The translations under genes were made by a program, and so were the position numbers. A DNA stretch of 64,000 bases from Termitomyces sp. T153 (Eukaryota; Basidiomycota; Agaricomycetes; Agaricales; Lyophyllaceae). Every line of letters starts with the position of its first letter. Position 1 is the stretch's first letter. The stretch is taken from positions 310,001 through 374,000 of the forward strand of contig JACKQL020000030.1 in NCBI GenBank assembly GCA_018296165.2, given 5' to 3'. The notes beneath the pieces are model-generated. The model saw only the letters and a program-made list of their open reading frames with translations, ran no database searches and was not told the origin of the DNA. Below are positions 43,529-55,801 of the stretch, in pieces.

Positions 43529-45755
43529 TCAAGAATAGTGGTCTTCGTTAATTGTTGCTTTGATCAAAGTTTCTGCTTGTTTTGACCGTGGTGTAATCGA
43601 ACACTTGAACGGTAAAGGCGAACTTATGAACTTGGTGAGAAATTAGCGTTGGCTTCAATGAATAGGACTGACCAAACTAAGGCAGAGGTATATTCATGAG
43701 AAGGTTCTATGATATTTCCTTTCTCGTCCCGGGCTTTTGTGATATCAAAAACAGTAAGGATTGAAGCAATGGCAATCCAGATTGCAGATAATGCCATGTG
43801 ACGTCCAGGGCATACCCTAAGAATAGCTTTAGCTACGGAAACGATATGAATAAACACTTGACATTACCGTCGACCAAATCCAAATGCCGCATGTATTGGG
43901 TCTTTCACATCCGGATTTAGCTTTCCATCCTTTATGAACCGATCTGGATTAAATTCAAATGGATCAGGATAGAACTTCTCATCATGTAGCATGGCCCTAT
44001 TTGAAATCAGAAATACCGAGGTTACCAGTGACCAATGAGAGGTACCAGTTTCTAATTTGAACTTACCATGCATTGGCTATGACCAAGGAGCCCTTGGGAA
44101 GCCTATAACCCATATATTCGTCATCAACATCGAGAAGATGTGGTACACCTGCCCAAGAGCTCATTAAAGGAAGGAATACAAAGTAAAATATTTCTGTCCG
44201 TACCGAATGGAGCAACATCCCTCCATCTCAACGTTTCTTTGGTGATCGCAGTAATATATGGCAAAGAATCTTCGTCATCAAAGGTCGGCAGGTGGTTGAG
44301 ACCAACAACTCGGTCGAGCTCCTCTTGGGCCTTCTTTACTACCGCGGGATTCTCGAGGAGGCCAAGGATACAAGATGAGATGGCCGACACCGTCTGTTTG
44401 GACATAATCAGTAAGCCAGACCAGTTGCATAAACGTGGACTTGGGATTGACTCACTGTGTCCGAACCAGCTGAATTGCGATGGGTAGGTAATATGAGATG
44501 ATATGCATCGACAATTGTGCATCGAGCTCACCTGTATACATAGCTCCGGCTACCGATTTGATGATATATTCCTGTACCTTTATATCACGTGATTCATCCA
44601 TATTCTGCAGGCTCCTCAGTATGAAAGATGAGGCAGCATCTCCGTTTCCCTGTGTGTGATCCATCAGTAAAACAATCACCAGCTTTGGATGGCCAAGAAT
44701 TCACAATGTTACGCTTCGCCGCATCATAGGGCATATTGACCATATCTGATGCTAGGTTACGCCATTCTTTTACTTTGCGCTTGAAGTCGGCGAAAGGCAT
44801 CCAATCGGGTACGTATTTGAGGATAGGTAGAAAATCGACAAGAAAGGCTCCTGGGACAGCAGCAGTAAAGAGGGTATGAGTGGCCTTGGCTGCTGTCTTT
44901 ATGTAAGGATCGTCTTTGGATTGAATTTCTATCCCATATGTTCCTCCCAAGATGGTCTCACCCGCCATCCTGGAGAAGATATCAAGATGTTAGGCAAAAG
45001 GGAGATCGATGCAGTGTTCACGAACTGTCGAAGATTCCCATCCAGGTCATCCGGTGAGTCTAGTAAAGCACGGAGAAGACCGTGAGTGGCCTGCAATTCG
45101 AGGGGGCGGAAGCGGATGGAAGCAGTGGCGTTGAATTCTTGCTGTAGTAATCGCCTATGTCGACGCCTTCAGGCGAACATTTAGCCACGGAAAGCGCAGA
45201 AAATAAACTGACACTCACCAATTATCGCCTAATACCCAGGATCGTGGAAAATTGGTGTCAAATTCGGTCGGTGAACTCACCATATGGCATCCACCCTATA
45301 TGAAAATTCCAACCCATCAATTCATTGATCATCGGCATCCTTAATCTGTTAAATCATCTCGATAAGCTTCATGCGAATCATTACCTATGATTGACAATAA
45401 CCTGCTGGAGTATATCGAAGACCTCCTCTCCAACAGATCTATGGATATCTTTTCATTGTCCAGGACGATGATCGATGTGCCTACAACATTAAGATGAATA
45501 ATGTCAGAGCCTTAGAGATAGAGTCAGTCTGTACATCTGTAGACGTGTCGTGAAACACTGACCGAATTCCTGACACCACTTATGATAGGTTACCCATTCG
45601 AAGCCTTTCGGTATGTCCAGGAGGTTGCCTATGATCGGAAGCTTCTTCGGACCAGGTGGGAGGGATAGGCGTTCGCCATTCCTACGTTGCCTGAGGGAGA
45701 GATAGAGGGCAATTAAGAACAGAAGGACACCAATATCAAATAGATTATTCGCCAT
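43529..45755 (-). CDS. Cytochrome P450 monooxygenase, 13 exons, 511 aa
   Basis: A class II microsomal P450: heme-thiolate oxygenase using O2 and electrons from a P450 reductase at the ER. Exons (5' to 3'): 45755-45563, 45510-45402, 45339-45281, 45228-45219, 45154-45026, 44969-44705, 44649-44532, 44469-44456, 44393-44204, 44148-44067, 43996-43868, 43816-43673, 43622-43529. All introns are GT-AG, phases agree, and the sum is 1536 nt with one stop. It has an N-terminal membrane anchor (L-F-D-I-G-V-L-L-F-L-I-A-L), proline hinge P-P-G-P-K, I-helix A-G-S-D-T (about residue 297), K-E-T-L-R (about 352) and heme loop F-G-F-G-R-R-V-C-P-G-R (Cys about 434, split by an intron). It resembles basidiomycete CYP64-clan enzymes; substrate unknown. 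An upstream Met at 45779 would add 8 residues, but the anchor favours 45755. CpG content is normal and no lesion is seen. Confidence 0.92.
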
Positions 45756-46640
45756 GGGGGAGTGGCAAAGAACTCGCATTGGCTTTTAAACAAATCGATG
45801 AGAAAAAAAGCCTAGGTAGAGCGATACAGCGAGCTAAGAGTATAGGGTCACACAGCAGGAACGTTCGCATAATCAGGAAATGGGCCCAGATCATCAGGTC
45901 TTCGCGACCCACGAGGATGAGGAGTCCTATACTCTTCAGAGGAGTCAAAAATAGATATTTGTCCAAATAAACCCGGCGATATGGCACTTCCCTACACGTA
46001 CAGATATCCATTATGTATGGCAGTAGTGGCAAGCTTTTCCCAAAGGGTTTTTGGCGCTATTTCGCTTGCACCTATGTATACTTAGTTTTAAGATAAGTTT
46101 CTTCTTCATTAGGGACTAGGGCGAGTCCTTACAGATTCCATTAGCTGTTGGTAGATTTCAACATTGTAAAAAATGTAAATAGGAGCACCGTCCAAGCTCC
46201 ACTGAGGATCCGCTACCTGAGAAGCAGCCACATGAGCAACGCATGATTACACAGATTCTCCAGAGATACGATAATCCACTCCGTGGTCATCCATAGCTTG
46301 CTTTCCCTGTGATTGAATGATTCCATCAGAATCTCGAGCGTTAAATTACTAGGTGTCGAAACTTAGTTAGGACCTGGTCAGAATGAATGAAACGATTCTA
46401 TTCTGATAGTTTCTGAGGCATGCTCCATTGCCTTCTTGATAATGAATAGTCGCGGGTGAACCAGGCGCCGGACTCCACCTGATTTGATTGAGTTCAATCC
46501 TTCAAGCTTCAGGCACAAGAACCCGCGAACACTAACAGAACAAGAATCCATTCAAACATGAGCCTTTTTCGTATTTCTGTACTGCATGGGGATCGGCAAG
46601 TGGCTCGTCCGGGATCCTCTGACACCGAAGCGCACAGCTC
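45540..46640 (-). repeat. P450 5' region, source copy of a 1.1-kb direct duplication
   Basis: P450 exon 1, part of intron 1 and about 850 bp upstream are similar to 50482-51650 in the same orientation, with small indels. The upstream portion presumably holds the P450 promoter. Confidence 0.85.
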
Positions 46641-48408
46641 ACGCTGACACCAATCCCCAATCCACGCTCCCCGAGGTTCCCTGACGACCCCGACGGCGCG
46701 GAATACCTAGTGCCCTGCCCCCAGCTCCTCGGCACGCTCCTTGAGTTCTGCACGTTCCATGAATGGTGTTTAGTACTTAAGCTTGAGTCGGGAGATCAGA
46801 TTTATCATCGTGATGACGTAGTACTAGTGTGCAGTGTCGCTGCGCGAGACAAGGGAATGCATGGAGTCATCGTATCGGGTTTCCTGCTCTCTTCCTAGTT
46901 TATCTTTCTCTTCTCGCACGACCTTCTGGTCTGTGTCCAAATCTAACATGATCTAGCTCTGGAAACTCCTGGGACCTTGAAATCGGCGATGTTCCCAAGC
47001 ACATGCCGACACTTGCGTTCACACCATCGTACTTCCATCGTGTCATCAGGACTGGACCCAGTGCATCGAACCCGATTGCGCATATCCATCTGGGATGAGG
47101 ACATTACTGCGACTCCGCGGCTTCCACAGGATCGTATGCGTATGGAGACGTGTGTCGATAGAGCTCTCTCTTAACAAATGAATGTGCTTATGCTGTTTGA
47201 TGATAGACCCAGGGCACGTATCACAACGTTGTATGGTGGGCTCACCGCTCGTCATTCGTTACACCCCCACCTCCCAGAGGCCCACAGCGCTCTCCGCGAG
47301 TACCGACCTCGTAGTCTGGGCTGTTTGACGATCCGGGGTGGTACAGCACCATTGTGGTTGAATCTCTGGTGGATTTACAGGACCGGTGTAGACCCTGTGC
47401 ATTCCCCCGACCGACGCCTGTTAATGGCGTAAAGGCTATTAGACGTCGAATCCAGATCTCAACGCGCCGTCTTGCAGTCAAGTAGATTGACTTATGGTAG
47501 GATTCGCAACACTATGCAATGCGCGCACTTCGCACAGGGACCCATCGCTAACCGAGACCGTGCGGTCAAGTCGCGGCTGCTTACGCGCGTCACTCTTTTT
47601 CTGCAGAACTCCAACGCTCGCCGTTCCTGCCCATGTGCATGCCGTCGTCCGATGGCGATTGGTTACTGGACAAAAGTGTCCTGAAAATCAGGAGATGGCT
47701 CTGGGAAAAAAGTGGGTCGACTCGGTTACTTTATAGGACCTGGTTCATTTAACCGCTCGGTCCATGCCTCACACTGTACCCCCCTCGCGTTATCTGATTG
47801 GGTCGACTGCTTCGAAATTATCTTAGGCCGCGGGATGAGGGAGATTGCGGCAAACCTCCGGCTCCTTCAGGATCATGTGCGCATGGCGATGACATAAATT
47901 TCTCGATTTCATTTTTATGACAAAGACGATTTTATTTATGCCTGGCAGATAGCAGGCTATGTATCACAATGTCGTGCGATGGGCGTGTCGCTTGTAATTT
48001 GTCATTCGTGTATTCCCCAGGATTAACAGTGCTCGCATCATACTGGTCATGGGCAGGCACTGATTCCGAAATCCCGGCGACACATAGTCCAGTAGACTTT
48101 GGTGGATGGTCAGTCTTCAACTTGGTAAGAAAATCGTCGAAACATTGCTACTTTGTCAAATACTCCAAGGTGTTCAGACAAATCTGTCTCCCAACTCGCC
48201 AAAAGAAATTGCTGAACGATTTGAAGTATAGTGTTTCCTGATATACCAGCCTGAAACTATACTCCCGAACGCAGTTCGCTGGAACATACGTATCACGATT
48301 CGCGGTATTCTACGTGTTTCGGTCGTAACCACGAATTTTATGCAACATACGACATCGTAGTATGGTGTACACACATTCCCTACTCGAAGCGCAACGTAAT
48401 GGGAAACC
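46641..48408. other. Intergenic CpG-rich stretch with a diverged direct repeat
   Basis: No gene recognised. About 250 bp around 47040-47300 resembles 47790-48060 (shared phrases such as GGATGAGG, CAGGATC, GTATCACAA and GTCATTCGT at similar spacing), an old direct duplication of unknown nature. Reading frames here are short. Confidence 0.45.
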
Positions 48409-49338
48409 CTAAAATGAATAAAACACTTCTATTCTCGCTGCATGTATATTATTTTTCCAACCTGGATACTGGATAAACTGATCAGAAGTGGTGAGCGAGA
48501 TGATCAATGAGATTGGGTCACTTGAGCTCTTCCCACGATGACAATTCTGTCGCCAGGAGCCAGAGTACTGACAAATCCACGCCCAGTCCCAGCCCCCCTT
48601 GCTCTTGCTGATGCCTCCGCAGCATCGTCGATGATGTCGTGTTTCGTCCAAATGACTTCATGCTCCCTGACGGTTGACGAGACCTGCATATTATATTGCA
48701 ATTTCCAACGTCGGTCTCTCTCTAACGAGTTGACGATTTCTTTAGCGGAACCACCGTTGAAAGCGTCGGCGTCAAAATCATCCACCCTGTTGACCAGCAT
48801 GATAGGAGGTACGGATACGTCGGAAACGCCACGCCTTATGCCAGCTTCAAACCAAGTGTAGGAGCCATTATATGTGCCTGTATAATACGAGCTCGTGTTA
48901 AACCAATGTCTGTAAGACAAGGAAGATGTATGATATACCGCAATTGTTGGCGTCTCCACCCCAACCCTGATCACAACTAGCAATATTGAATTTCACCATC
49001 TCTACTTTCAAATGCGGATGTTTGGTCGGAATAACTGGTGTCACGAGGTAATATGCTGCAGCATTATTCCCATTGGCGACCTCCGCAAGCACCCCAGTAT
49101 ATTGGACGTTCTTTGCTGAAATACAGGGCCAGTATTGTGCAGCATCAAGGATGGCTTTTGCAAGTTCAGGAGGAACAAAGTGAAGGAAAAGGGCTTGCAC
49201 TGTGGAAAAATCTTCCTCTGTAAGGTTCGACTGATTTTGGGCCAGCTCAACTTCGTCCTCCGAATCAATGGTGTTTGATTCCTCTGTATCAGACTCAGTA
49301 TTCCGAAAAAAGTGTAACAAAGATCGCATGATATGCAT
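48409..49338 (-). CDS. Conserved basidiomycete protein of unknown function, 3 exons, 271 aa
   Basis: Exons 49338-48939, 48877-48522 and 48468-48409 join in phase with GT-AG introns of 61 and 53 nt (816 nt including the stop). The N-terminal third is acidic (E-S-D-T-E-E-S-N-T-I-D-S-E-D-E). The middle has S-C-D-Q-G-W-G-G-D, then S-Y-T-W-F-E-A-G. The end has L-A-P-G-D-R-I-V-I-V-G-R-A-Q and Y-P-G-W-K-N. From memory, the order D-Q-G-W-G-G, S-Y-T-W-F-E, P-G-D-R-I, P-G-W is a recurrent uncharacterised basidiomycete family, probably a beta-rich fold. No catalytic role is known. No signal peptide or membrane segment. A Met at 49329 is an alternative start. It looks intact. Confidence 0.8.
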
Positions 49339-49647
49339 CGGTGTTTAAGAATGGTTGGTTGGTCCAGTGGATGGATGGGATTCCAGAGTACAAAGGCCAC
49401 CCTTGACGATGAGAACTTATGACTGTTGACACCGATGATTCGGATATCAGATAAGTAAATCTTTCGGATCTAAGCGAAAGCTTTGAGCTCAGACTGAAAA
49501 TCATTTCATCTCAATAGATTCTCCAGTGCGCACACGCCTGATTTCAAGGCTTTCCGGCTCAAAATCTATTGCCGCGAGAGGTGGCGAGATGAATTATTTC
49601 TCCCTGTTTCGGTAACACTGTCTCTTCCTTCTGATATCCTTCTAACT

Positions 49648-50472
49648 TCAATCAAAAAACCTCCCTTCATTGCAGGATATCTGCCAATTTTATTACCAGA
49701 ACTTTCCACAAACACGGAAGAACATCGATAAGTCACTTACGCTTTGACCTAGTAATAAGTTCCATAGATCACCCCTCTGGCTTGATCCACGTGGTCTAGA
49801 GTACACTAACCTGTGACGAAACCTGCTTCTTTCGATACAAGATATGACACCAGGCTTGCTATGTCTGCAGGACTCCCATTAATTCCGAGTGGAGATCTTT
49901 GGCGGAGCTGCCGAATGCCAATGAGTTCATCGACAATGGTCCTATGACTCTGTGTTCACAATTTCCAGTAAATCACCTGTTTTACCCTGGGTGAGCGCTG
50001 CGTATTCGCTATCCATATGCTGCAATACATGTGAAATTATGAGGTCTCGGAGAACTAGACAGTAGGAACATATGTATACGCATGGGTGTCTCGATAGGTC
50101 CGGGTGCATAGGCGTTGACTGTAATTCCATGCGGACCTAATGCCAACGCTTCCAGGCGTTGGGAGGCTGATTGGATATCTCGTCATCTCGGCTGAGAAGG
50201 TTTGAAGCTTACCTGCACTTTGAGTCAGGCTCCTAATCACAAATTTAGTTGCAGAATAAGCTGCCATAATCGGAGTGCCTATAGCTGGTCGAGCAGGCGT
50301 ATCTAGGTCGCAGACTGCAGCAAATTTACCTTGTTTTCCCATTAGCGATGAAGAACCGATTATTCTTCCGCCGTGACCCTGAGCGAGCATCTGGGCTCCT
50401 GCGTGCTGATAACAGAAAAATGTCCCCTTGACATTAACAGCATAGAGATAGAGTTTGTCCCAATCGACTTCT
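49648..50472 (-). pseudogene. Short-chain dehydrogenase (acetoin/diacetyl-reductase-like), 5' end lost
   Basis: Reading from 50472: D-K-L-Y-L-Y-A-V-N-V-K-G, G-G-R-I-I-G-S-S-S-L (catalytic Ser), Y-S-A-T-K-F (catalytic Tyr and Lys), G-P-H-G-I-T-V-N-A-Y-A-P-G-P-I-E-T, then S-P-A-D-I-A-S-L-V-S-Y-L and the end G-Q-S-I-S. This is the C-terminal two thirds of a classical NAD(P)-dependent SDR, best fitting acetoin/diacetyl reductases. Several GT-AG introns can be placed. The N-terminal Rossmann motif T-G-x-x-x-G-I-G is absent because upstream DNA is the duplicated P450 5' region. Near 49950 a stop and frame change also break it. The first exon kept has a normal acceptor (CATCTCAG). Confidence 0.8.
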
Positions 50473-50481
50473 GAGATGGAA

Positions 50482-51650
50482 GTTAGTCTTTAGATCTGTA
50501 GACGTGTCGTGAAACACTGGCTGAATTCCTGGCACCACTTATGATAAGTCACCCATTCGAAGCCTTTTGGTATGTCCGGGAGGTTGCCTATGATCGGAAG
50601 CTTCTTTAGACGAGGTGGAAGAGAGGTAAGCGTTCACCATTCATACATTACCTGAGGTAGAGATAGAGAGCAATTATGAACAAAAGGACACCAATATCAA
50701 GTAGAATGTATGCCATGAGGGACTAGTGGTAAAGAACTCGCGTTGGTTTTTGAGCAAATCGATGAGAAAAAAAGCCTAGGTGGAGCGACACAGGAAGCTA
50801 AATGTATAGGGCCACACAACAGGTACATTCGCATAATCAGGATATGAGCATTGAGCCCAGATAATCAGATCTTGGCGGCCCACGAGGATAAAGAGTGGGA
50901 CCTTCAAAGTCCTATATTCTTCAGAGTAGTCAAAAATATATCTTTCGCCCGTCACTTCCCTACGCGTACAGACATCCATGATGTATGCGGTGATGGCAAG
51001 CTTTTTTGAAGGGGTTTTGACGCTACTTTGCTTGCACCTATATAGACTTGGTTGAAAGTTAGTTTGTTCTTCATTAGGACTAGGGCAAGTCCTTACAAAT
51101 TACCTTCTCTGTTGGTAGCTTAAAACATGTAAATAGAAGCACTGTCCAAGCTCCACTGAGGAACCGCCACATGAGCAACGCATGATACTCAGACTCTTCA
51201 CAGATACGATATTCACTTCGCTGTCATGGTTTGCTTTCCCTGTGATTGAATGATTCCGTCAGAACGTCGAGCGTTAAATTACTAGGTGCTGGAAATTAGT
51301 TGGAACCAGGGCAGAATGAATGAAACGATTCCATTCTGATAGTTTCTGAGACATGCCCCCATGCCTTCTTGGGAATGAACATTCGCGGGTGAACCATGCG
51401 TCGGACTCCACCTCATTTGATTGAGTTCAATCCTTCAGGCACAAGAACCCATGAACACCAACAGAACCATGGAAGTTTCTTGCAAGGTTTTGTTCTACGG
51501 AAAGTTGAACAGACATGATCATTATGCCACCACACGGTCAAGACCAGGAAAGGAAATAAGAATCCATGGAAACATGAATGCATTTCTCATCTATTAGACA
51601 GGGGACCGGCAAGGGTGGCGCGCGGCTTGTCCTGGGATTCTCCGACGTCG
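50482..51650 (-). pseudogene. Duplicated P450 5' region with dead exon 1
   Basis: Direct copy of 45540-46640. The exon 1 counterpart (about 50715-50505) starts with Met and a membrane-anchor-like stretch (I-G-V-L-L-F-I-I-A-L). It then hits TAA where the parent has Gln, has a one-base frame change, and its donor changed from GT to GC. It lies just upstream of the truncated SDR in the same orientation, so the two form a chimeric relic. An extra ~80 bp near 51470-51550 is absent from the parent. Confidence 0.85.
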
Positions 51651-52226
51651 GCTTCGGCTTCGGTTGCATCATGGCAAACGCTCATGCGGTCTCCGCAGCT
51701 CCGAATCGCTCTGATTGGTTGAAGTTTACAGAAGCACAGGACAATGGATTTAGCGCGTTTCGGCCGCGATAGGCAACCTCTTTTTCGATTTGACGAAGCG
51801 ACGTGATAGGGTTATAGATGGCTGCAAAGGAGTGAGGTGGGGATAGTGGTGGTGGTGAGATGTAGCACGTAACTGAGTAGAAATTAAAGAATTAAGTTGT
51901 ATGAGTGCCGTGTACGGCATTGGATGAGTCTGACAAATATCTTTCTTGACATTTCGTAAACGTGTTTCCGGGGTTTGGCACTTGGGGGGTCCATGCTGAT
52001 GAGGACCAGTGGCCAAGTCAGGTGCTGCATCAGATAGGATAGTTGGAGATGTTGGTAACAGTGCTCAGTGATGAATGGGTCTGATCAGTGTCCTAAATCT
52101 CAGGATCAAGTATACAATGCATATGAGCAGTACCACTTGTGACATGTCAGAAAAAGATCATATAACAGCCTCAGAATTAATCATGTATTTTCCAGCTCCT
52201 CTCCCAAATATATCCTATGTTCCGAG
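51651..52226. other. Intergenic, no gene seen
   Basis: CpG-containing sequence with only short frames. It probably includes the 3' flank of the transporter gene. An alternative last exon of that gene could end at 52181. Confidence 0.5.
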
Positions 52227-55002
52227 TTAATGCTGAAATGCTGGAAAAAAAGTGCACACACACACCTTTATAACACCACAAGACACCATTTTCAATGCTT
52301 CCCTAGACTCCCAGAGAGGAAGTAGAATGACTGCCATGCATGAAGTGAACACCCAAATAATACCAATGACAACCCATGCCTGGAACCCTTGCACTCCATA
52401 CAATATCTGCATGAAAAACAAAGGGAGGGGTATCACAACGATCAAGATAATACCCTATAATATGTTATTAGATTATCATTATGACTGATGTATGGTTGGA
52501 TTGCAGAGACACGTACTAGGGTAATGGATGACCATGCAGCAAATTTGAATGCTTTGTTTAGTTTGACAAAGTCCAGATCACAGTCCTGTGTGAGGCCAGC
52601 TACATTTCCAACGGACTGCGCCTGGGTAGAAGGGACTTTCCTATCATCATCCTCCTTGGTCTCTTTAAGATTTGAGGTGTGATAGTGTGGTGCATTGATA
52701 GCGCGAGTGATTGTAAAGTCAAAATCAGCAGGATACTAAATGTATATGTTTATGATCCGCTGACAAGGAATGATAAGATACGCAACGTACCATGTACGAC
52801 CAGACCACAGCGATGACGCCACCTACACTGAGAGAAATTATATTCCCTACTAACATCTCTATGTCCCCTCCGCCAGTCTATGTATGATAGCGACATTGAC
52901 GAGAGATACAAGCAGATGGGCAACCCAAGGTCAAGTGGATATTTTGTACGTGGTTGCTGGAAAGCACCCACTTACCATGACATTGACAACGCCTCCATTG
53001 AGAGAAGCAGTGGTCACAAGCCATCCCATTATGCCTGTGAAAAAGCCTAAAATTGCACCAGCAATGCAACCCCACTTGTTTGCCTTGCTCCAAGATACAC
53101 AGAGAGCGGTGGGGACAACAGCGGAGCCAAGGACGACACCCATGAATGTCTCCAATGGAAGTAGTGATATATGAAAATCAAGAACGCCATCAGGCAGCAG
53201 AACTGCAAAATAGACGTACATAGAGCCAACCCATAGAAACTCCGATGTAGAAAAAAATCAGGCCGGCGATACTCATCATAAGAGCATAGGTGACAACCTC
53301 TTCAGTCGTCAGTAGTTTCCATCACTCTGATAGAACTGACACACCATGTAGTGTGAAACCTTCAAAATCTGAGCCTCGGTAGCGCGAGGGTTGATGTATC
53401 GCTGCACAAGTTATATTGGCACGCGGAATGAGAAACAATGACGACTGACCTTGTAGACATCGTAGGTCAAAATAGACGAGACAGCAATGAGTTCAGCAGA
53501 GGTAGCAGAGGTTATGGCCAAAAATAGTAGAACAAGCATCGCCGCAGCACCTCCCCGACCCAAGACTGCTGTAATTGCAGCGGGAGCAGGAAGACCGGCC
53601 GAGACGTCTGCAGGCGTGAGAATACGCATATCTGGATCACCCTTGAGTGCAACAGCAGCAAGGCCGACTGTTGTGGAGAAAGCGAATGGAATAGCAAACC
53701 TATAGCACCCATGAGGGGATATCTATGATGAAAGTGAACCTAATCACCATGCAAGCCCACCAAGGAGGTACCCCTTGACACAGCTCGCAGGCCGACTGGC
53801 GATCGCGCGCTGCCAGTATGCTTGGTCATTGAATACGGTCGCAAAGTTGCCAATTATATTGATGACGCCGAAGATTAGACCATTCTTTGAACGCATGGTA
53901 AGATACGAGCCACCGGCGTTACCTTGAACTGGGGCAAGTTTTGATGCAGCGGACAGGAGCTTATGCATTGCAGAGATGCTCCCAATTTTCGGGCTCTTGG
54001 AGTAAATAGTAAAGACTACGATAATGACAATGCAGAGGAGGACGGTAGTATGTGCGCTAATAAATGGTTGGGGATTGCGGTTCATACATACTTAGCACTC
54101 ACTAGTCACAGAGGAGGGTGGCACGCATTCCTCCAAAAACAACGTAGATTGTGACCCCTAGAGGAATAAGAAATATTGCCTACGGATAGAGCCATGGATC
54201 ATGTTTGAATGTGAGCTGTGGTGCGACATACAGCGATAGTGCTCATGCCTGTGAGATCAGTGACAGTTGCGGAGCCACCAAGAATGATCAAGGAGGAATT
54301 AATAATATTAGTCGCTAGGCTAATACGAGCATATCAGAATCTAGCAATTGCAAATGTGAACGTTGGGATACATACCCGAAAAACATGAAAATGCCATGAG
54401 CAGGCGTTCCCCATCGTTCACCAACTATTTCCAACCATGTGTGTGCGTTGGGGGCATTGAGCTTGAGTTTGGCCGCGAGCTGAATTGTAATGTTAGATCA
54501 TGTTCGATCCCTGATGGTGCATGCTCAGGACATACTTGAGAGAAGAGAAGGACTTGGATCGTAGCACCAGCGCCGTACCACCACGGTCCAGATATTCCAT
54601 ACTTATAAGCCACAGCACTGGATTGTAGCTGGAAACAAAGAGTCAGTCCAACGCACAGGTGTACCTTTGGGAACCTGCCAGTGTTGCAGCCGTAGTCCAT
54701 GATGATACAATTCCACAAGCGATGAGGCCCAGCTTAACGCTCCTTGAGGCGCTGCTGAACTCTTCCGAGTTTGATGGTTTATACGGGGTGTAACGTGATT
54801 GTATAGCCGTCAAACATAGCATAAATGCGCTAAAGAACAGACCCATGCCTATGTGTATAGTCAGCGATATTTGATAGCTATGAATGATTGCTCAAACCAG
54901 TAACTTAAAAAGATCAGCGCAGTCAGGAAAACAATCGTTACCCCACCCACCGACACCATATCCTACACCCTCAGGGAGGACTGTAGCAGGAGAGAGAGAC
55001 AT
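52227..55002 (-). CDS. DUR3: Urea active transporter (DUR3 type, sodium:solute symporter family)
   Basis: High-affinity urea importer of the plasma membrane, SSS family. Starting at 55002: L-P-E-G-V-G-Y-G-V, intron, then [52 protein letters not shown], then [12 protein letters not shown] (about 53820), [14 protein letters not shown] (about 53495) and W-V-V-I-G-I-I-W near the end. Those motifs are in the DUR3 order and cover the whole family length (usually about 650-700 aa). Many short GT-AG introns are needed; I did not verify every junction. The last exon is uncertain: read-through ends at 52227, and splicing a GTGTCT...CCAG intron would end at 52181. No lesion seen. In fungi DUR3 is normally controlled by nitrogen supply. 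Confidence 0.85.
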
Positions 55003-55801
55003 TTCGGGACAAAAAAACGAAAGCAGGAATGTGATTCGTAATGGTATCTATCGTATCGTTGATAACGTGTGAGTAAATGAGCTGTTGATGGTCAAATGTA
55101 CGAGAATCTATCAATTTTAGAAGTTGACGTTCGGGATGCCGAGATAAGGATGATCAAAGCATCATAAAATATGCGGAGTTGAAAGAGAAATCATACCAAA
55201 GGAGCTATTGGAGGGACGATTACAGACGCGCTGATATCAGGATGAGGTGGTCAAATACTAGCTCCAAGACTGTAGATATCATGTATATAATATATATTGA
55301 TACGCCTATCTCCGAAACGAGGCAGGCTAGAAAGAGGAATACGGACTAGAATAAAAACATATACTTGCTGAGAATTGTAAGCAAGCAAAATCAAAGACAG
55401 GAGGCAGTACAACAACTCACTAATGAACCCCACAAAGGGTTGTAAAAGCCAACCACCATCATAAAAGCTCGATTTCCTCGCTCGATTGACATTCCCTATT
55501 GACATACGCCCAAAGAGCCTCGGACCTGCCGACCTGCCATCCTTTTGGAGCGAATTCAATGGCTTTGGGGCGATATGGGGCACATAGTTGGTCATCAATG
55601 CTGCATTACCTCAGCACGATTTCGGTGGGGTTTGCTATGACTTCCAGCCAACTGATTATGTCCTCGCTTTCTTCAGATTTGCTTAATCCTGGCCATTCTG
55701 AGGAGCTCTCCGGTGCATGAGTTGATGTCTACGAACAACTTTCTGCTCTTGCTCACCTGGTCATAGAGTCTCCAGCAACGTCAATCCTTGTACCAGCCGA
55801 A
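55003..55801. other. Intergenic, transporter upstream region
   Basis: No gene is recognised. Plus-strand frames at 55499-55720 may belong to the decayed gene that follows. The transporter promoter should lie in the first few hundred bases; I saw no clear GATA cluster. Confidence 0.4.

Noticed and set aside
46532..47897. Several small frames in the CpG-rich intergenic region
   Set aside because: All are short, overlap on both strands and show no motif or splice continuation. GC-rich sequence makes chance frames likely.
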